A DNA stretch of 53,963 nucleotides from an uncultured Eubacterium sp. (GTDB lineage Bacteria > Bacillota > Clostridia > Lachnospirales > Lachnospiraceae), in contig CAJUDA010000015.1 in NCBI GenBank assembly GCA_910584875.1, forward strand, positions 1 through 53,963, given 5' to 3'. Every line of letters begins with the position of its first letter. The first letter of the stretch is position 1. The notes beneath the pieces were generated by a model. That model worked only from the letters and a program-made list of their open reading frames with translations. It made no database searches and was not told the DNA's origin. Positions 32,699-41,782 of this stretch are shown in pieces. The position numbers and the translations under genes are program-made.

Positions 32699-33991
32699 AT
32701 GAAGAAAAAAATACTGGGATTTACAATGGCAATGGTACTGGGTCTCTCGCTTGTGGCATGCGGTTCGGGAGACGGGGGCTCTTCGACGGGAGGCGGATCG
32801 TCGACGACAGACGGGGGTGGATCCGCTACTGTGGCAAATAAGGATAAACCATTGGTCTGGTTTAACCGCCAGCCATCCAACAGTTCTACGGGAGAACTGG
32901 ACAAAGCCGCTCTTTCCTACAACAAGGATACCTATTACGTAGGCTTTGATGCCAATCAGGGTGCTGAGCTTCAGGGAACGATGGTCAAAGAATATATCGA
33001 AAAGAACATTGATAAGATCGACCGCAATGGTGACGGTGTGATCGGATATGTACTTGCCATCGGTGATATCGGACACAATGACTCGATCGCACGTACAAGG
33101 GGAGTCCGCAAGGCGCTTGGTACCGGAGTTGATAAAGACGGTGATATCAACAGCGAGCCGGTAGGAACCAATGTAGATGGAAAGGCTTCCGCTGTTCAGG
33201 ATGGTTCGCTGGAAGCTGGCGGTAAGAAATATGTTGTCCGCGAACTTGCTTCCCAGGAGATGAAAAACTCTGCCGGTGCGACATGGGATGCCGCTACCGC
33301 AGGAAATGCCATCGGTACCTGGTCCTCCTCCTTTGGAAAAGAGATTGATGTGGTCGTATCTAATAATGACGGAATGGGTATGTCAATGTTCAATGCCTGG
33401 TCCAAGGATAACAAAGTGCCTACCTTTGGCTATGACGCCAATAACGATGCAGTAGCTGCCATCGCAGAGGGCTATGGCGGTACCATCAGCCAGCATGCCG
33501 ATGTACAGGCATATCTGACACTCCGTGTCCTCCGCAATGCGCTGGACGGTGTGGATATTGATACAGGGATCGGCAAGGCCGATGAAGCGGGAAATGTTCT
33601 GAGTGATGATGTTTATACCTACAAAGAAGATGAGCGTTCCTATTATGCACTGAATGTAGCGGTAACAGCTGACAATTATCAGGACTTTACCGATTCGACC
33701 AAGGTGTATGAGCCGGTATCCAAACAGCTTGACAAGGGTAAGAGCGCGACAAAGAAAGTATGGCTGAACATCTATAATGCTTCCGATAACTTCCTCAGCT
33801 CGACGTATCAGCCGCTTCTTCAGAATTATGACGACCTTTTGAACCTTGAGGTGGATTATATCGGCGGTGACGGGCAGACCGAGTCCAATATTACAAACCG
33901 CCTCGGCAATCCGGGACAGTACGATGCTTTTGCCATCAATATGGTTAAGACAGATAACGCAGCTTCTTATACAGCACTGTTAAATCAGTAA
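32699..33991 (+). CDS. mglB: Galactose/methyl-galactoside-binding lipoprotein, apparently circularly permuted
   Basis: The 430-residue protein has a lipoprotein signal ending LVACG (Cys21) and a Gly/Ser linker to about residue 45. Residues 48-110 (PLVWFNRQPS, TYYVGFDANQGAELQG, IDRNGDGVIGYVLA) correspond to the middle of the canonical galactose-binding protein, including its calcium loop. The part equal to the canonical mature N terminus (IYNASDNFLSS, later AINMV) is at the C terminus, residues 352-430. The order is thus rotated. The sugar-binding tryptophan regions (WDAATA) and VVVSNNDGMGM are present. It heads mglB-mglA-mglC. Confidence 0.88.
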   Translation: MKKKILGFTMAMVLGLSLVACGSGDGGSSTGGGSSTTDGGGSATVANKDKPLVWFNRQPSNSSTGELDKAALSYNKDTYYVGFDANQGAELQGTMVKEYIEKNIDKIDRNGDGVIGYVLAIGDIGHNDSIARTRGVRKALGTGVDKDGDINSEPVGTNVDGKASAVQDGSLEAGGKKYVVRELASQEMKNSAGATWDAATAGNAIGTWSSSFGKEIDVVVSNNDGMGMSMFNAWSKDNKVPTFGYDANNDAVAAIAEGYGGTISQHADVQAYLTLRVLRNALDGVDIDTGIGKADEAGNVLSDDVYTYKEDERSYYALNVAVTADNYQDFTDSTKVYEPVSKQLDKGKSATKKVWLNIYNASDNFLSSTYQPLLQNYDDLLNLEVDYIGGDGQTESNITNRLGNPGQYDAFAINMVKTDNAASYTALLNQ

Positions 33992-34016
33992 AACAGTTCA
34001 GAGTATAAAGGGAATT

Positions 34017-34089
34017 ACTGGTTCTGGTCCAAACTTGCCAGCCAGGACCAGTTAATCTGGGACTCTGCAAAGCGGAGGTTTTGCAGAGT
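34017..34089 (+). promoter_or_regulatory. Two hairpins between mglB and mglA
   Basis: ACTGGT/ACCAGT with an inner CTGG/CCAG lies at about 34017-34052, and a perfect ACTCTGCAAA/TTTGCAGAGT stem at 34062-34089 is followed by TCTCTTTAAT. Hairpins here typically end most transcripts or shield the upstream mRNA, so that binding protein is made in excess over the ATPase and permease. Confidence 0.65.
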
Positions 34090-34131
34090 TCTCTTTAATA
34101 GGAAGCGTGTGTGAATGGAGGTGCGCAGATT

Positions 34132-35640
34132 ATGTCAGATAAAAAGAATGATATCGTCCTGTCGATCCGGGGCATGAGCAAATCATTTGGCAGGAACAGG
34201 GTTCTGGACCATATTGATCTGGATGTAAAGGCTGGTACGGTTATGGGCCTGATGGGAGAAAATGGCGCCGGCAAATCAACCATGATGAAATGTCTGTTTG
34301 GAACCTATCAGAAGGATGAAGGCAAGATTTTTCTGGATGGGAAAGAGGTGAATTTTTCCGGTCCCAAAGATGCGCTGGAAAACGGGATCGCCATGGTGCA
34401 TCAGGAATTGAATCAGTGTCTGGAAAGGAATGTCATCGATAATCTGTTCCTGGGACGCTATCCGGTAAATTCCATCGGCGTGGTAGATGAAGGTAAGATG
34501 AAGAAGGAAGCGTCTGAACTGTTTCGGAAGCTGGGCATGACAGTCGATCTCACACAGCCGATGCGGAATATGTCAGTATCACAGAGACAGATGTGCGAGA
34601 TAGCCAAAGCGATTTCCTATCATTCGCGGGTGATCGTATTGGATGAGCCTACTTCTTCCCTGACCGTGCAGGAAGTAGAGAAATTGTTTGAAATGATGCG
34701 TATGTTAAAGAAACAAGGGATCTCTCTTGTTTATATTTCTCATAAGATGGATGAGATATTTGAGATATGCGATGAGATATCCGTCCTCCGTGATGGCAAT
34801 CTGGTGATGACAAAGAACAGCAAAGAGACGGATATGAATGAACTGATCGCAGCGATGGTGGGACGTTCCCTGGATAACCGTTTCCCTCCCGTTGACAACA
34901 CACCGAAGGATGTCGTGCTGTCCGTACAACATCTGTCTACCAAATATGAACCGCATCTGCAGGATATTAGCTTTGATGTAAGAGAAGGTGAGATCTTTGG
35001 ACTGTATGGACTGGTGGGCGCCGGACGGACAGAGCTTTTGGAGACGATCTTTGGTGTGAGGACCAGGGCAGCAGGGCGCGTGTACTTTAATGACGTCCTT
35101 ATGAATTTCAACAGTGCCAGAGATGCTATGGATCACGGCTTCGCCATGATCACGGAGGAACGGAAAGCAAATGGTCTTTTCCTAAAGGGCAATCTGATCT
35201 TTAATACGACCATTGCCAACCTCAATGAGTACAAAGCCGGAATAGCGCTTTCCAATCCCAGGATGACCCGGGCTACAGCAAAAGAAATTGAGATCATGCA
35301 TACGAAGTGTATGGGGCCGGAGGATATGATCGACAGTCTGTCAGGCGGCAACCAGCAGAAGGTGATCATGGGGAAATGGCTGGAGCGCAGTCCGCAGGTC
35401 TTTATGATGGATGAACCAACCAGGGGTATCGATGTTGGCGCAAAATATGAAATCTATGAACTGATCATCAATATGGCAAAGCAGGGGAAGACGATACTGG
35501 TCGTTTCGTCCGAAATGCCGGAGATCCTTGGGATCACAAACCGTATCGGCGTCATGTCAAACGGGCGTCTCGCCGGGATCGTAAACACCAGTGAGACGGA
35601 TCAGGAAGAGCTTTTAAAACTCAGTGCAAAATACCTATAA
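34132..35640 (+). CDS. mglA: Galactose/methyl galactoside import ATPase
   Basis: The 502-residue protein holds two ABC domains. The first has a complete Walker A GENGAGKST and signature MSVSQRQMCEIAKA; the second has a degenerate P-loop GLVGAGRTE and LSGGNQQKVIMGKWL, as is usual in sugar ATPases of the MglA/RbsA group. I place the start at ATG 34132 because GGAGG at 34116-34120 lies 11 bases upstream. It energises MglC. Confidence 0.93.
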   Translation: MSDKKNDIVLSIRGMSKSFGRNRVLDHIDLDVKAGTVMGLMGENGAGKSTMMKCLFGTYQKDEGKIFLDGKEVNFSGPKDALENGIAMVHQELNQCLERNVIDNLFLGRYPVNSIGVVDEGKMKKEASELFRKLGMTVDLTQPMRNMSVSQRQMCEIAKAISYHSRVIVLDEPTSSLTVQEVEKLFEMMRMLKKQGISLVYISHKMDEIFEICDEISVLRDGNLVMTKNSKETDMNELIAAMVGRSLDNRFPPVDNTPKDVVLSVQHLSTKYEPHLQDISFDVREGEIFGLYGLVGAGRTELLETIFGVRTRAAGRVYFNDVLMNFNSARDAMDHGFAMITEERKANGLFLKGNLIFNTTIANLNEYKAGIALSNPRMTRATAKEIEIMHTKCMGPEDMIDSLSGGNQQKVIMGKWLERSPQVFMMDEPTRGIDVGAKYEIYELIINMAKQGKTILVVSSEMPEILGITNRIGVMSNGRLAGIVNTSETDQEELLKLSAKYL

Positions 35641-35652
35641 CAAGGGAGATGA

Positions 35653-37185
35653 ATGGATATGGCGAATGAAAATAATAAAATTCTTACAATAGAGGAAGAG
35701 GCAAAGCTGAGACAGCCGATTGAGGAATACATTGGAGGGATTCAGGCGAAGATCGACAGTCTCAGGGAAGAGGAGTCGCCGGATAAAGGAGAAATATCAA
35801 AACTGATCCGGGAGGCCGAGGATTATCTGGGCACACATTTCGACCAGGAATATTATCAGAAGGTCAAAGCTGCCTGTGAACAGGAGAAGGTTCAGGTCCG
35901 GGCAGACTATGAAAAGAAGATCGCAGAACTAAAGCGGGAACATGAACAGACGATGGCGAAGCTCTCCGATCATCATGAAATAAAGGATGAAAAATATGTG
36001 TTTAAAAACAGGCTGTTTGATGCAAAAATGAAGCGGGATAAAGATCTCCAGCGCATCAAAGACCGGAGGCATGAGGCATATGTATTTAAGTTTCATCTGA
36101 TCGATCTGCTCCGTATGTCTAAGTTTACCATTGCAGAATCTGTCATGCAGAAATGGGAAAACTATAAATATACCTTTAATAAAAGGACATTTCTTCTGCA
36201 GAACGGATTGTATATTGCGATCGCCCTGATTTTTATTATCTTGTGTATCATTACACCAATGCTGAAAAATGCGCCGCTGCTTACTTACAATAATGTATTA
36301 AATATTCTCCAGCAGGCTTCTCCGCGGATGTTCCTTGCGCTGGGTGTGGCGGGACTGATCCTGCTGACGGGTACAGACCTGTCTATCGGACGTATGGTAG
36401 GGATGGGTATGACGGCGGCGACGATTATTATGCATCAGGGGATCAATACAGGCTCCGTGTTTGGCCACATCTTTGATTTTACGCAGGTGCCGGTTATCGT
36501 CCGGGTATTCTTTGCCCTGTTTATGTGCATCCTTCTCTGTACGATCTTTACCACGATCGCAGGTTTCTTTACAGCGAAATTTAAGATGCATCCGTTTATT
36601 TCCACGATGGCGAACATGCTGGTGATCTTCGGGCTTGTCACCTATGCGACAAAAGGCGTTTCCTTTGGCGCCATAGAACCGGTTATCCCGAACATGATCA
36701 TCCCGAAGGTAAACGGGTTCCCAACGATCATACTCTGGGCGGCAGCAGCCATCATCATCGTATGGTTTATCTGGAACAAGACGACGTTTGGAAAGAACCT
36801 GTATGCGGTAGGAGGAAATCCAGAGGCGGCATCCGTATCCGGTATTTCCGTATTTAAAGTGACAGTAGGCGCTTTTATCCTGGCAGGTATCCTGTACGGA
36901 TTTGGTTCGTGGCTGGAATGTGCGCGGATGGTAGGATCCGGTTCTGCCGCTTATGGGCAGGGCTGGGAGATGGACGCCATCGCTGCCTGCGTCGTAGGCG
37001 GTGTATCCTTTACCGGTGGTATCGGTAAGATCTCGGGCGTTGTCGTCGGTGTGATCATATTCACAGCGCTGACATATTCCCTGACGATACTTGGGATTGA
37101 TACAAATCTGCAGTTTGTATTTTCCGGCATCATCATCCTTGTGGCGGTCACACTGGACTGTCTGAAATATGTACAGAAAAAATAG
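35653..37185 (+). CDS. mglC: Galactose/methyl galactoside permease with an N-terminal coiled-coil extension
   Basis: The C-terminal part (from about residue 180) is a branched-chain/ribose-type permease with many helices and the motif GGNPEAASVSGI. Canonical MglC has about 336 residues; this one has 510. The extra N-terminal region of about 180 residues is hydrophilic, rich in Glu, Lys and Arg, with heptad-like stretches around residues 70-140 (VRADYEKKIAELKREHEQTM), and precedes the first helix, so it lies in the cytoplasm. The start is ATG 35653 or 35659, both behind AAGGGAG. Its role is unknown. Confidence 0.9.
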   Translation: MDMANENNKILTIEEEAKLRQPIEEYIGGIQAKIDSLREEESPDKGEISKLIREAEDYLGTHFDQEYYQKVKAACEQEKVQVRADYEKKIAELKREHEQTMAKLSDHHEIKDEKYVFKNRLFDAKMKRDKDLQRIKDRRHEAYVFKFHLIDLLRMSKFTIAESVMQKWENYKYTFNKRTFLLQNGLYIAIALIFIILCIITPMLKNAPLLTYNNVLNILQQASPRMFLALGVAGLILLTGTDLSIGRMVGMGMTAATIIMHQGINTGSVFGHIFDFTQVPVIVRVFFALFMCILLCTIFTTIAGFFTAKFKMHPFISTMANMLVIFGLVTYATKGVSFGAIEPVIPNMIIPKVNGFPTIILWAAAAIIIVWFIWNKTTFGKNLYAVGGNPEAASVSGISVFKVTVGAFILAGILYGFGSWLECARMVGSGSAAYGQGWEMDAIAACVVGGVSFTGGIGKISGVVVGVIIFTALTYSLTILGIDTNLQFVFSGIIILVAVTLDCLKYVQKK

Positions 37186-37198
37186 CATATGATAGAAG

Positions 37199-37253
37199 CC
37201 CGGCGGTCTGCCGGGACTGGTCAAAAGAGCTGGAATCACTTCTGGCTCTTTTG
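37199..37253 (+). terminator. Terminator after mglC
   Basis: A small hairpin CCCGGC-GGTCT-GCCGGG (37199-37215) is followed by a 14-pair stem with CAAAAGAGC and GCTCTTTTG around TCAC (37222-37253). The T-rich 3' arm serves as the T run. It separates the transport genes from the regulator genes. Confidence 0.8.
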
Positions 37254-37274
37254 GTATACATTTGTCCTTCTGTT

Positions 37275-37283
37275 TGGTATAAT
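37275..37283 (+). promoter_or_regulatory. Extended -10 promoter of the regulator genes
   Basis: TGGTATAAT at 37275-37283 gives an extended -10 box 35 bases before the regulator start. No strong -35 is seen. It would start the transcript through 42790. Confidence 0.5.
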
Positions 37284-37317
37284 GGTGATATTGTGAAATA
37301 TGATTACGGAGGAAGAT

Positions 37318-38928
37318 ATGGATAAATATTCGTTGCTGCTGGTCGATGACGAAGAAGAGGTCATTCAGGTCATCATGAAAAAGATCAACTGGGAGGAGAT
37401 TGGGTTTACTGTGACAGGCTATGCCAATAACGGGGCAAAGGCATGGGAGCTGGTGGAAGAGATCCATCCCGATGTCGTTATGACGGATATCCGGATGCCC
37501 TTTATGGATGGAATGGAGCTGGCGGGCAGGATCCGGAATGAATATCCGGCTACTAAAATTCTATTTTTTACAGGCTTTGACGAATTTGAATATGCCCGGG
37601 GAGCCGTGCATCTTGAGGTAGAGGAATATATATTAAAACCAGTGAATTCCGTTGAACTGACCAATGTTTTTACAAAACTGAAGGGCAAGCTGGATCAGGA
37701 GATCAGTGAAAAACGCAATGCCGAGATCCTTCAGAAATATTACATGGAGTCGCTGCCACTTTTGCGGGCAAATTTTTATACATCGCTGATCGAGGGAAGT
37801 ATACGGGAAGAGGAAGTGCCGGGGTATCTCTCCGATTATCAGCTCTCTTTTCCGGGACCTTTTTTCTGCTGTCTTGTGATCCACACCTCTTCCCATCAGG
37901 TGCCTGACGGAATGAATCCGCTGCTTCTTGCCACTTCGGTCCACAAACAGGCGGAAGAGCGCCTGGCGGGGAAATGGCAGGCGAAGTGTTTTTCCTATCT
38001 GGGAAATACGATCATGATCCCGCAGCTTCGGACAGAAAATGAGGTATCTGAGCTGACGGATGACTGTGACCGGTTTTGTAAATATGCCAAAAGCATCATC
38101 GGAGCTGTTGTCACTGCCGGGATCGGTCCGGTTTGTGATACGCTTCTGGCTGTGTCACAGTCTTATCTCGGCGCCAGGGAGGCAGTTTCCTACCGGGTGC
38201 TCTATGGCGCCGCCAGAGCGATCAATATACAGGAAGTAGTGCCCGGTGAGATGATCCACACCAGCCTGACCAATGATGTGGAAGTGTCTAATCTTTTTAA
38301 AATGATCCGCCTTGGCTCCGAAGAAGAAGTGATCCAGGCGGCTGACCAGTATATAAAACATACATCCTTCCCAAACAAATCGCTGCAGCGTCACCATGTG
38401 GATATGATGGAGCTGGTCAGTGCATTTTACCGTTTTGCATTAAATAATGATATCGTACTGGAAGAATTCAAAGAGGATATCCGCAAGCTGTACAGTGGTC
38501 TTTTTGATCTGGATCCGCTCTCTTTCCGCAGCTGGCTGGTCGACTGCAGTCTTGCCCTCCGTGAGAAGCTGATCCATGTGAGGAACCGGTCCACCCGGTC
38601 TTTTGTCTCCCGGGCAGAGGAATATGTCCATCTTCATTATATGGATGAAGACCTGTCCCTTGATCATGTTTGTAAGGAATTAGGCGTTTCAAACTCTTAT
38701 TTCTCCAGTGTATTTAAAAAAGAGACAGGGAGTTCATTTATCCGCTATCTGACGGATTACCGGATGGAACGGGCATCGGACCAGCTGATCGGGAGCGATG
38801 AAAAGAGCTACATCATTGCCCGGAAGGTGGGATATACCGATCCCAATTATTTTAGTTATGTGTTCAAAAGGAAGTATGGTATGTCTCCTTCCAAATACAG
38901 AAAGGAGTATACTGAAGGTGAAAATTAG
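37318..38928 (+). CDS. AraC-type response regulator (YesN family)
   Basis: The 536-residue protein has a receiver domain with Asp57 in MTDIRMPFMDG and the Lys of ILKPVN, a long middle region, and two AraC-type helix-turn-helix motifs at the C terminus (LSLDHVCKELGVSNSYFSSVFKKE and ARKVGYTDPNYFSYVFKRKYG). The start at ATG 37318 is set by GGAGGAAG. The kinase that follows is of the YesM type, the usual partner. It probably activates the mgl or gal genes. Confidence 0.93.
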   Translation: MDKYSLLLVDDEEEVIQVIMKKINWEEIGFTVTGYANNGAKAWELVEEIHPDVVMTDIRMPFMDGMELAGRIRNEYPATKILFFTGFDEFEYARGAVHLEVEEYILKPVNSVELTNVFTKLKGKLDQEISEKRNAEILQKYYMESLPLLRANFYTSLIEGSIREEEVPGYLSDYQLSFPGPFFCCLVIHTSSHQVPDGMNPLLLATSVHKQAEERLAGKWQAKCFSYLGNTIMIPQLRTENEVSELTDDCDRFCKYAKSIIGAVVTAGIGPVCDTLLAVSQSYLGAREAVSYRVLYGAARAINIQEVVPGEMIHTSLTNDVEVSNLFKMIRLGSEEEVIQAADQYIKHTSFPNKSLQRHHVDMMELVSAFYRFALNNDIVLEEFKEDIRKLYSGLFDLDPLSFRSWLVDCSLALREKLIHVRNRSTRSFVSRAEEYVHLHYMDEDLSLDHVCKELGVSNSYFSSVFKKETGSSFIRYLTDYRMERASDQLIGSDEKSYIIARKVGYTDPNYFSYVFKRKYGMSPSKYRKEYTEGEN

Positions 38929-40792
38929 GCTTGGACGGTATATGGACAGATTGAAACCAAGGGGAATGCAGTCTACGGTGATGCTTGCTTTTACGGTAAT
39001 ATCGTTTTCTATCATGCTGGTCCTCGGCGTCGTGATGTATATCCGGTTTTCAGCCGTGTCGAGACAGGATCTGACACAGTCGACAGAAAAACTGATGGAA
39101 CAGACAAGGGAGAGCCTGGAGGAATATCTGGTTGATATGCGTCAGATCTCTGATGCCGTTTACTATAATGTGATCAAAGAAAATGATCTTTCCGTGCAGA
39201 ATGATAAGCTCCGGCAGGGGATGAACATTATATATGAGGGGAACAGAAATCATCTGCGCAGTATCGCTGTATATAATGATTACGGAAGCCTGATAGCCGC
39301 AGAACCAGTGGCGTCACAGAAGGAAGACCCGGACGTCACTCATCAGTCCTGGTATAAAAAGGCTGTGGAGGGAGTAGAAAATATGCATTTTTCCACTCCC
39401 CATATCCAGAATCTGTTTGATGATGCCGCCAGACGGTATTACTGGGTCATATCGCTCAGCCGTGCGGTAGAGCTTACGGATAAAGGCGATCCCCAGTCCG
39501 GGGTTTTGCTGGTAGATATGGATTTTTCCGGTATTTCACGTCTGCTGCAGCGGATCAATGCCAATACGTCAAATAGCGGACAGTATTATTATCTTTGCGA
39601 CAGCAACGGGGAGATCATCTATCATAAAAAACAGATTCAGATCAGCACGGGAAGTTTTCAGGAAAATAATATCGCTGCCGCGGGATATAAGGATGGTGTT
39701 TATGAAGAAGATTTTGGGGGAGAGCACCGGAAGCTGATCATCAAAACAGTGAGCTATACGGGGTGGAAGCTGGTCGGGGTGATCCCGGATTCTACCTTTA
39801 TCCGGGGTATGTTTAATATCCGGTACTTTATCATTCTGCTCATACTCCTGATGGCAATGATGCTGGCAGTGATCAACCGTGTTGTCTCAGTGAGGATCTC
39901 AAGACCTATTATGAAACTGCGTGATTCTGTCATGGAATATGAGGCTGGTGAAAAGCCGGAGATTTATATGGGGGGATCCCAGGAGATCCGGCATCTGGGT
40001 GATTCAATCCAGCATTCCTATGAGAAGATCGATCAGCTTATGCAGGAAATCGTCATGGAGCAGAACGAAAGAAGAAAAAGCGAGCTGGAGGCACTGCAGA
40101 GCCAGATCAATCCACACTTTCTGTACAACGCCCTGGACTCCATAACATGGATGATCGAAGGAGAGCGCAGTGATGAAGCCGTATTTATGATTTCTGAGCT
40201 GGCAAAGCTGTTCCGTATCAGCCTGTCCAAAGGGCAGACGGTGATCTGTGTCAGGGATGAGCTGCAGCATGCGGAGAGCTATATGAATATACAGAAAATA
40301 AGGTATAAAAATGCATTTACAGTCAGCTTTGATGCAGATCCTGAGGTGTATTCCTACTGTAGTGTAAAACTGGTCCTGCAGCCAATTCTGGAAAATGCCA
40401 TCAACTATGGAATAAACAGTATGGATGACTGCGGGGAGATCAGGGTGGAGGCACGGAAACAGGGAGAAACAATTGTTCTTTCTGTATCGGATAACGGATA
40501 TGGCATGTCAGAAGAAGAAACGGAACTGGTTCTGACGGACAGCGACCGGATCCACAAGCATGGTTCCGGAGTGGGGCTTGTCAATGTCAATAACCGGATC
40601 CGGATGCTTTTTGGAAAAGAATATGGTCTGACCATAGAGAGCGAACTGGATGAGGGTACTACCGTTTCGATCTGTATGCCGGCGGTATCGTATACAGAGG
40701 AGAACAGAAGGATACTGGAAAAAGGACACATGTTCAGCAGGGATGAATCCATAACAGGTGAAAACGGGATAAAAAGAAATGATAATGAGTAA
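38918..40792 (+). CDS. YesM-type sensor histidine kinase with Cache domain
   Basis: The 624-residue kinase has helices at about residues 21-42 and 301-322 with an outer Cache-like domain between them. A HAMP domain follows, then the YesM/LytS motif QINPHFLYNALD with His400 and an ATPase domain (PILENAINYG). The start is the GTG 38918, 10 bases after AAAGGAG and overlapping the regulator gene by 11 bases. It ends overlapping the next gene. It may receive its signal from the binding proteins encoded after it. Confidence 0.9.
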   Translation: MKIRLGRYMDRLKPRGMQSTVMLAFTVISFSIMLVLGVVMYIRFSAVSRQDLTQSTEKLMEQTRESLEEYLVDMRQISDAVYYNVIKENDLSVQNDKLRQGMNIIYEGNRNHLRSIAVYNDYGSLIAAEPVASQKEDPDVTHQSWYKKAVEGVENMHFSTPHIQNLFDDAARRYYWVISLSRAVELTDKGDPQSGVLLVDMDFSGISRLLQRINANTSNSGQYYYLCDSNGEIIYHKKQIQISTGSFQENNIAAAGYKDGVYEEDFGGEHRKLIIKTVSYTGWKLVGVIPDSTFIRGMFNIRYFIILLILLMAMMLAVINRVVSVRISRPIMKLRDSVMEYEAGEKPEIYMGGSQEIRHLGDSIQHSYEKIDQLMQEIVMEQNERRKSELEALQSQINPHFLYNALDSITWMIEGERSDEAVFMISELAKLFRISLSKGQTVICVRDELQHAESYMNIQKIRYKNAFTVSFDADPEVYSYCSVKLVLQPILENAINYGINSMDDCGEIRVEARKQGETIVLSVSDNGYGMSEEETELVLTDSDRIHKHGSGVGLVNVNNRIRMLFGKEYGLTIESELDEGTTVSICMPAVSYTEENRRILEKGHMFSRDESITGENGIKRNDNE

Positions 40793-41753
40793 AAAATGGT
40801 TTGTTATAATTGAGGTTATACTGGCGGTCGTGGCGGCTGTCCTGGCATTTATAGTGATCCGGGAACAGAGTGTGAAAAACATACACAAGGTTTCGGTAAT
40901 CTTACCGGATTCCGAGGCCAGTTACTGGTCGGCTTTCCGGTATGGTCTGAAAATGGCGGCGGAGGATCAGGGAATCGAGCTGTTTGTCGTCAGTACAGGT
41001 AGTGAATTGTCATTGGAAGAGGAGATGCGCTTGATCCGGTATGAGATCGAACATGGGGCAGATGCGCTTATTATACAGCCTGTATCTGAGGCAGCGGCCG
41101 GGAAAAAAATAGAAGAGCTGACAAAAAAGCTGCCGGTTATGCTCGTGGGAGATATTATGACGGATGAGGGGGAGATCTCCCCGCTTCCTGTGACCGGACC
41201 GGATGATTATGCCATAGGTAAGGCTCTGGCACAGGAGGTATTGCGGGACTTCAATGGAAATGTGAAAGGAAAGGCACTGGGGTTCGCCGTACAGGATGAG
41301 AATGCGGCGGACGTGATAAGCCGCAAAAAGGGATTTGAAGATGCATTACAGGGCAAAGGAGTCCGGGTCAGCTGGACAGTATCCGTTTCTATGGAAAAGT
41401 CCGGCCGGCATCGGTTAGAAAACCAGTCCAAAACAGATATCGTGGTCGCACTGGATGATATCAGCCTCATAAGGGCAGGAGAGTGTTCGGCAGCGAATGA
41501 TCTTCATGGAGCGATGATCTATGGGATCGGACACTCGACAGAAGCCATCTACTATCTGGACACAGGAGTCGCAGAATGTCTGGTCGTACCGGATGAATTT
41601 AACAGAGGATACCAGAGCCTGACAGAGACAGCAGAAACACTGGGGCATGTCTGGCATGTTATGAAAAATAAAGTTTTGTCACATAAAGTGATCCGCAGGG
41701 AAGAATTGTTCCTGAAAGAGAACCAGGAGATATTGTTTGCGATGAACCAGTGA
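40779..41753 (+). CDS. Membrane-anchored periplasmic-binding-type protein
   Basis: The 324-residue protein has one N-terminal membrane helix (about residues 6-26), then a Peripla_BP_4-type sugar-binding fold (KVSVILPDSEASYWSAFRYG, ADALIIQPVSEAA, ISRKKGFEDAL). The start overlaps the kinase end; ATG 40785 is an alternative. Encoded directly after the kinase and without its own permease, it is probably a sensor accessory that loads the kinase rather than a transport protein. Confidence 0.82.
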   Translation: MIMSKKWFVIIEVILAVVAAVLAFIVIREQSVKNIHKVSVILPDSEASYWSAFRYGLKMAAEDQGIELFVVSTGSELSLEEEMRLIRYEIEHGADALIIQPVSEAAAGKKIEELTKKLPVMLVGDIMTDEGEISPLPVTGPDDYAIGKALAQEVLRDFNGNVKGKALGFAVQDENAADVISRKKGFEDALQGKGVRVSWTVSVSMEKSGRHRLENQSKTDIVVALDDISLIRAGECSAANDLHGAMIYGIGHSTEAIYYLDTGVAECLVVPDEFNRGYQSLTETAETLGHVWHVMKNKVLSHKVIRREELFLKENQEILFAMNQ

Positions 41754-41782
41754 CAGGACGAAACACAGCGGAGATGGAAACT

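Noticed and set aside
36298..37467. Minus-strand frame of 389 codons opposite mglC
   Set aside because: Shadow of the permease gene; rich in His, Arg and Tyr with no domain, and no promoter or ribosome binding site.
38798..38917. N-terminal extension of the histidine kinase
   Set aside because: It overlaps the AraC domain of the regulator in another frame and has no family support; GTG 38918 has a ribosome binding site.
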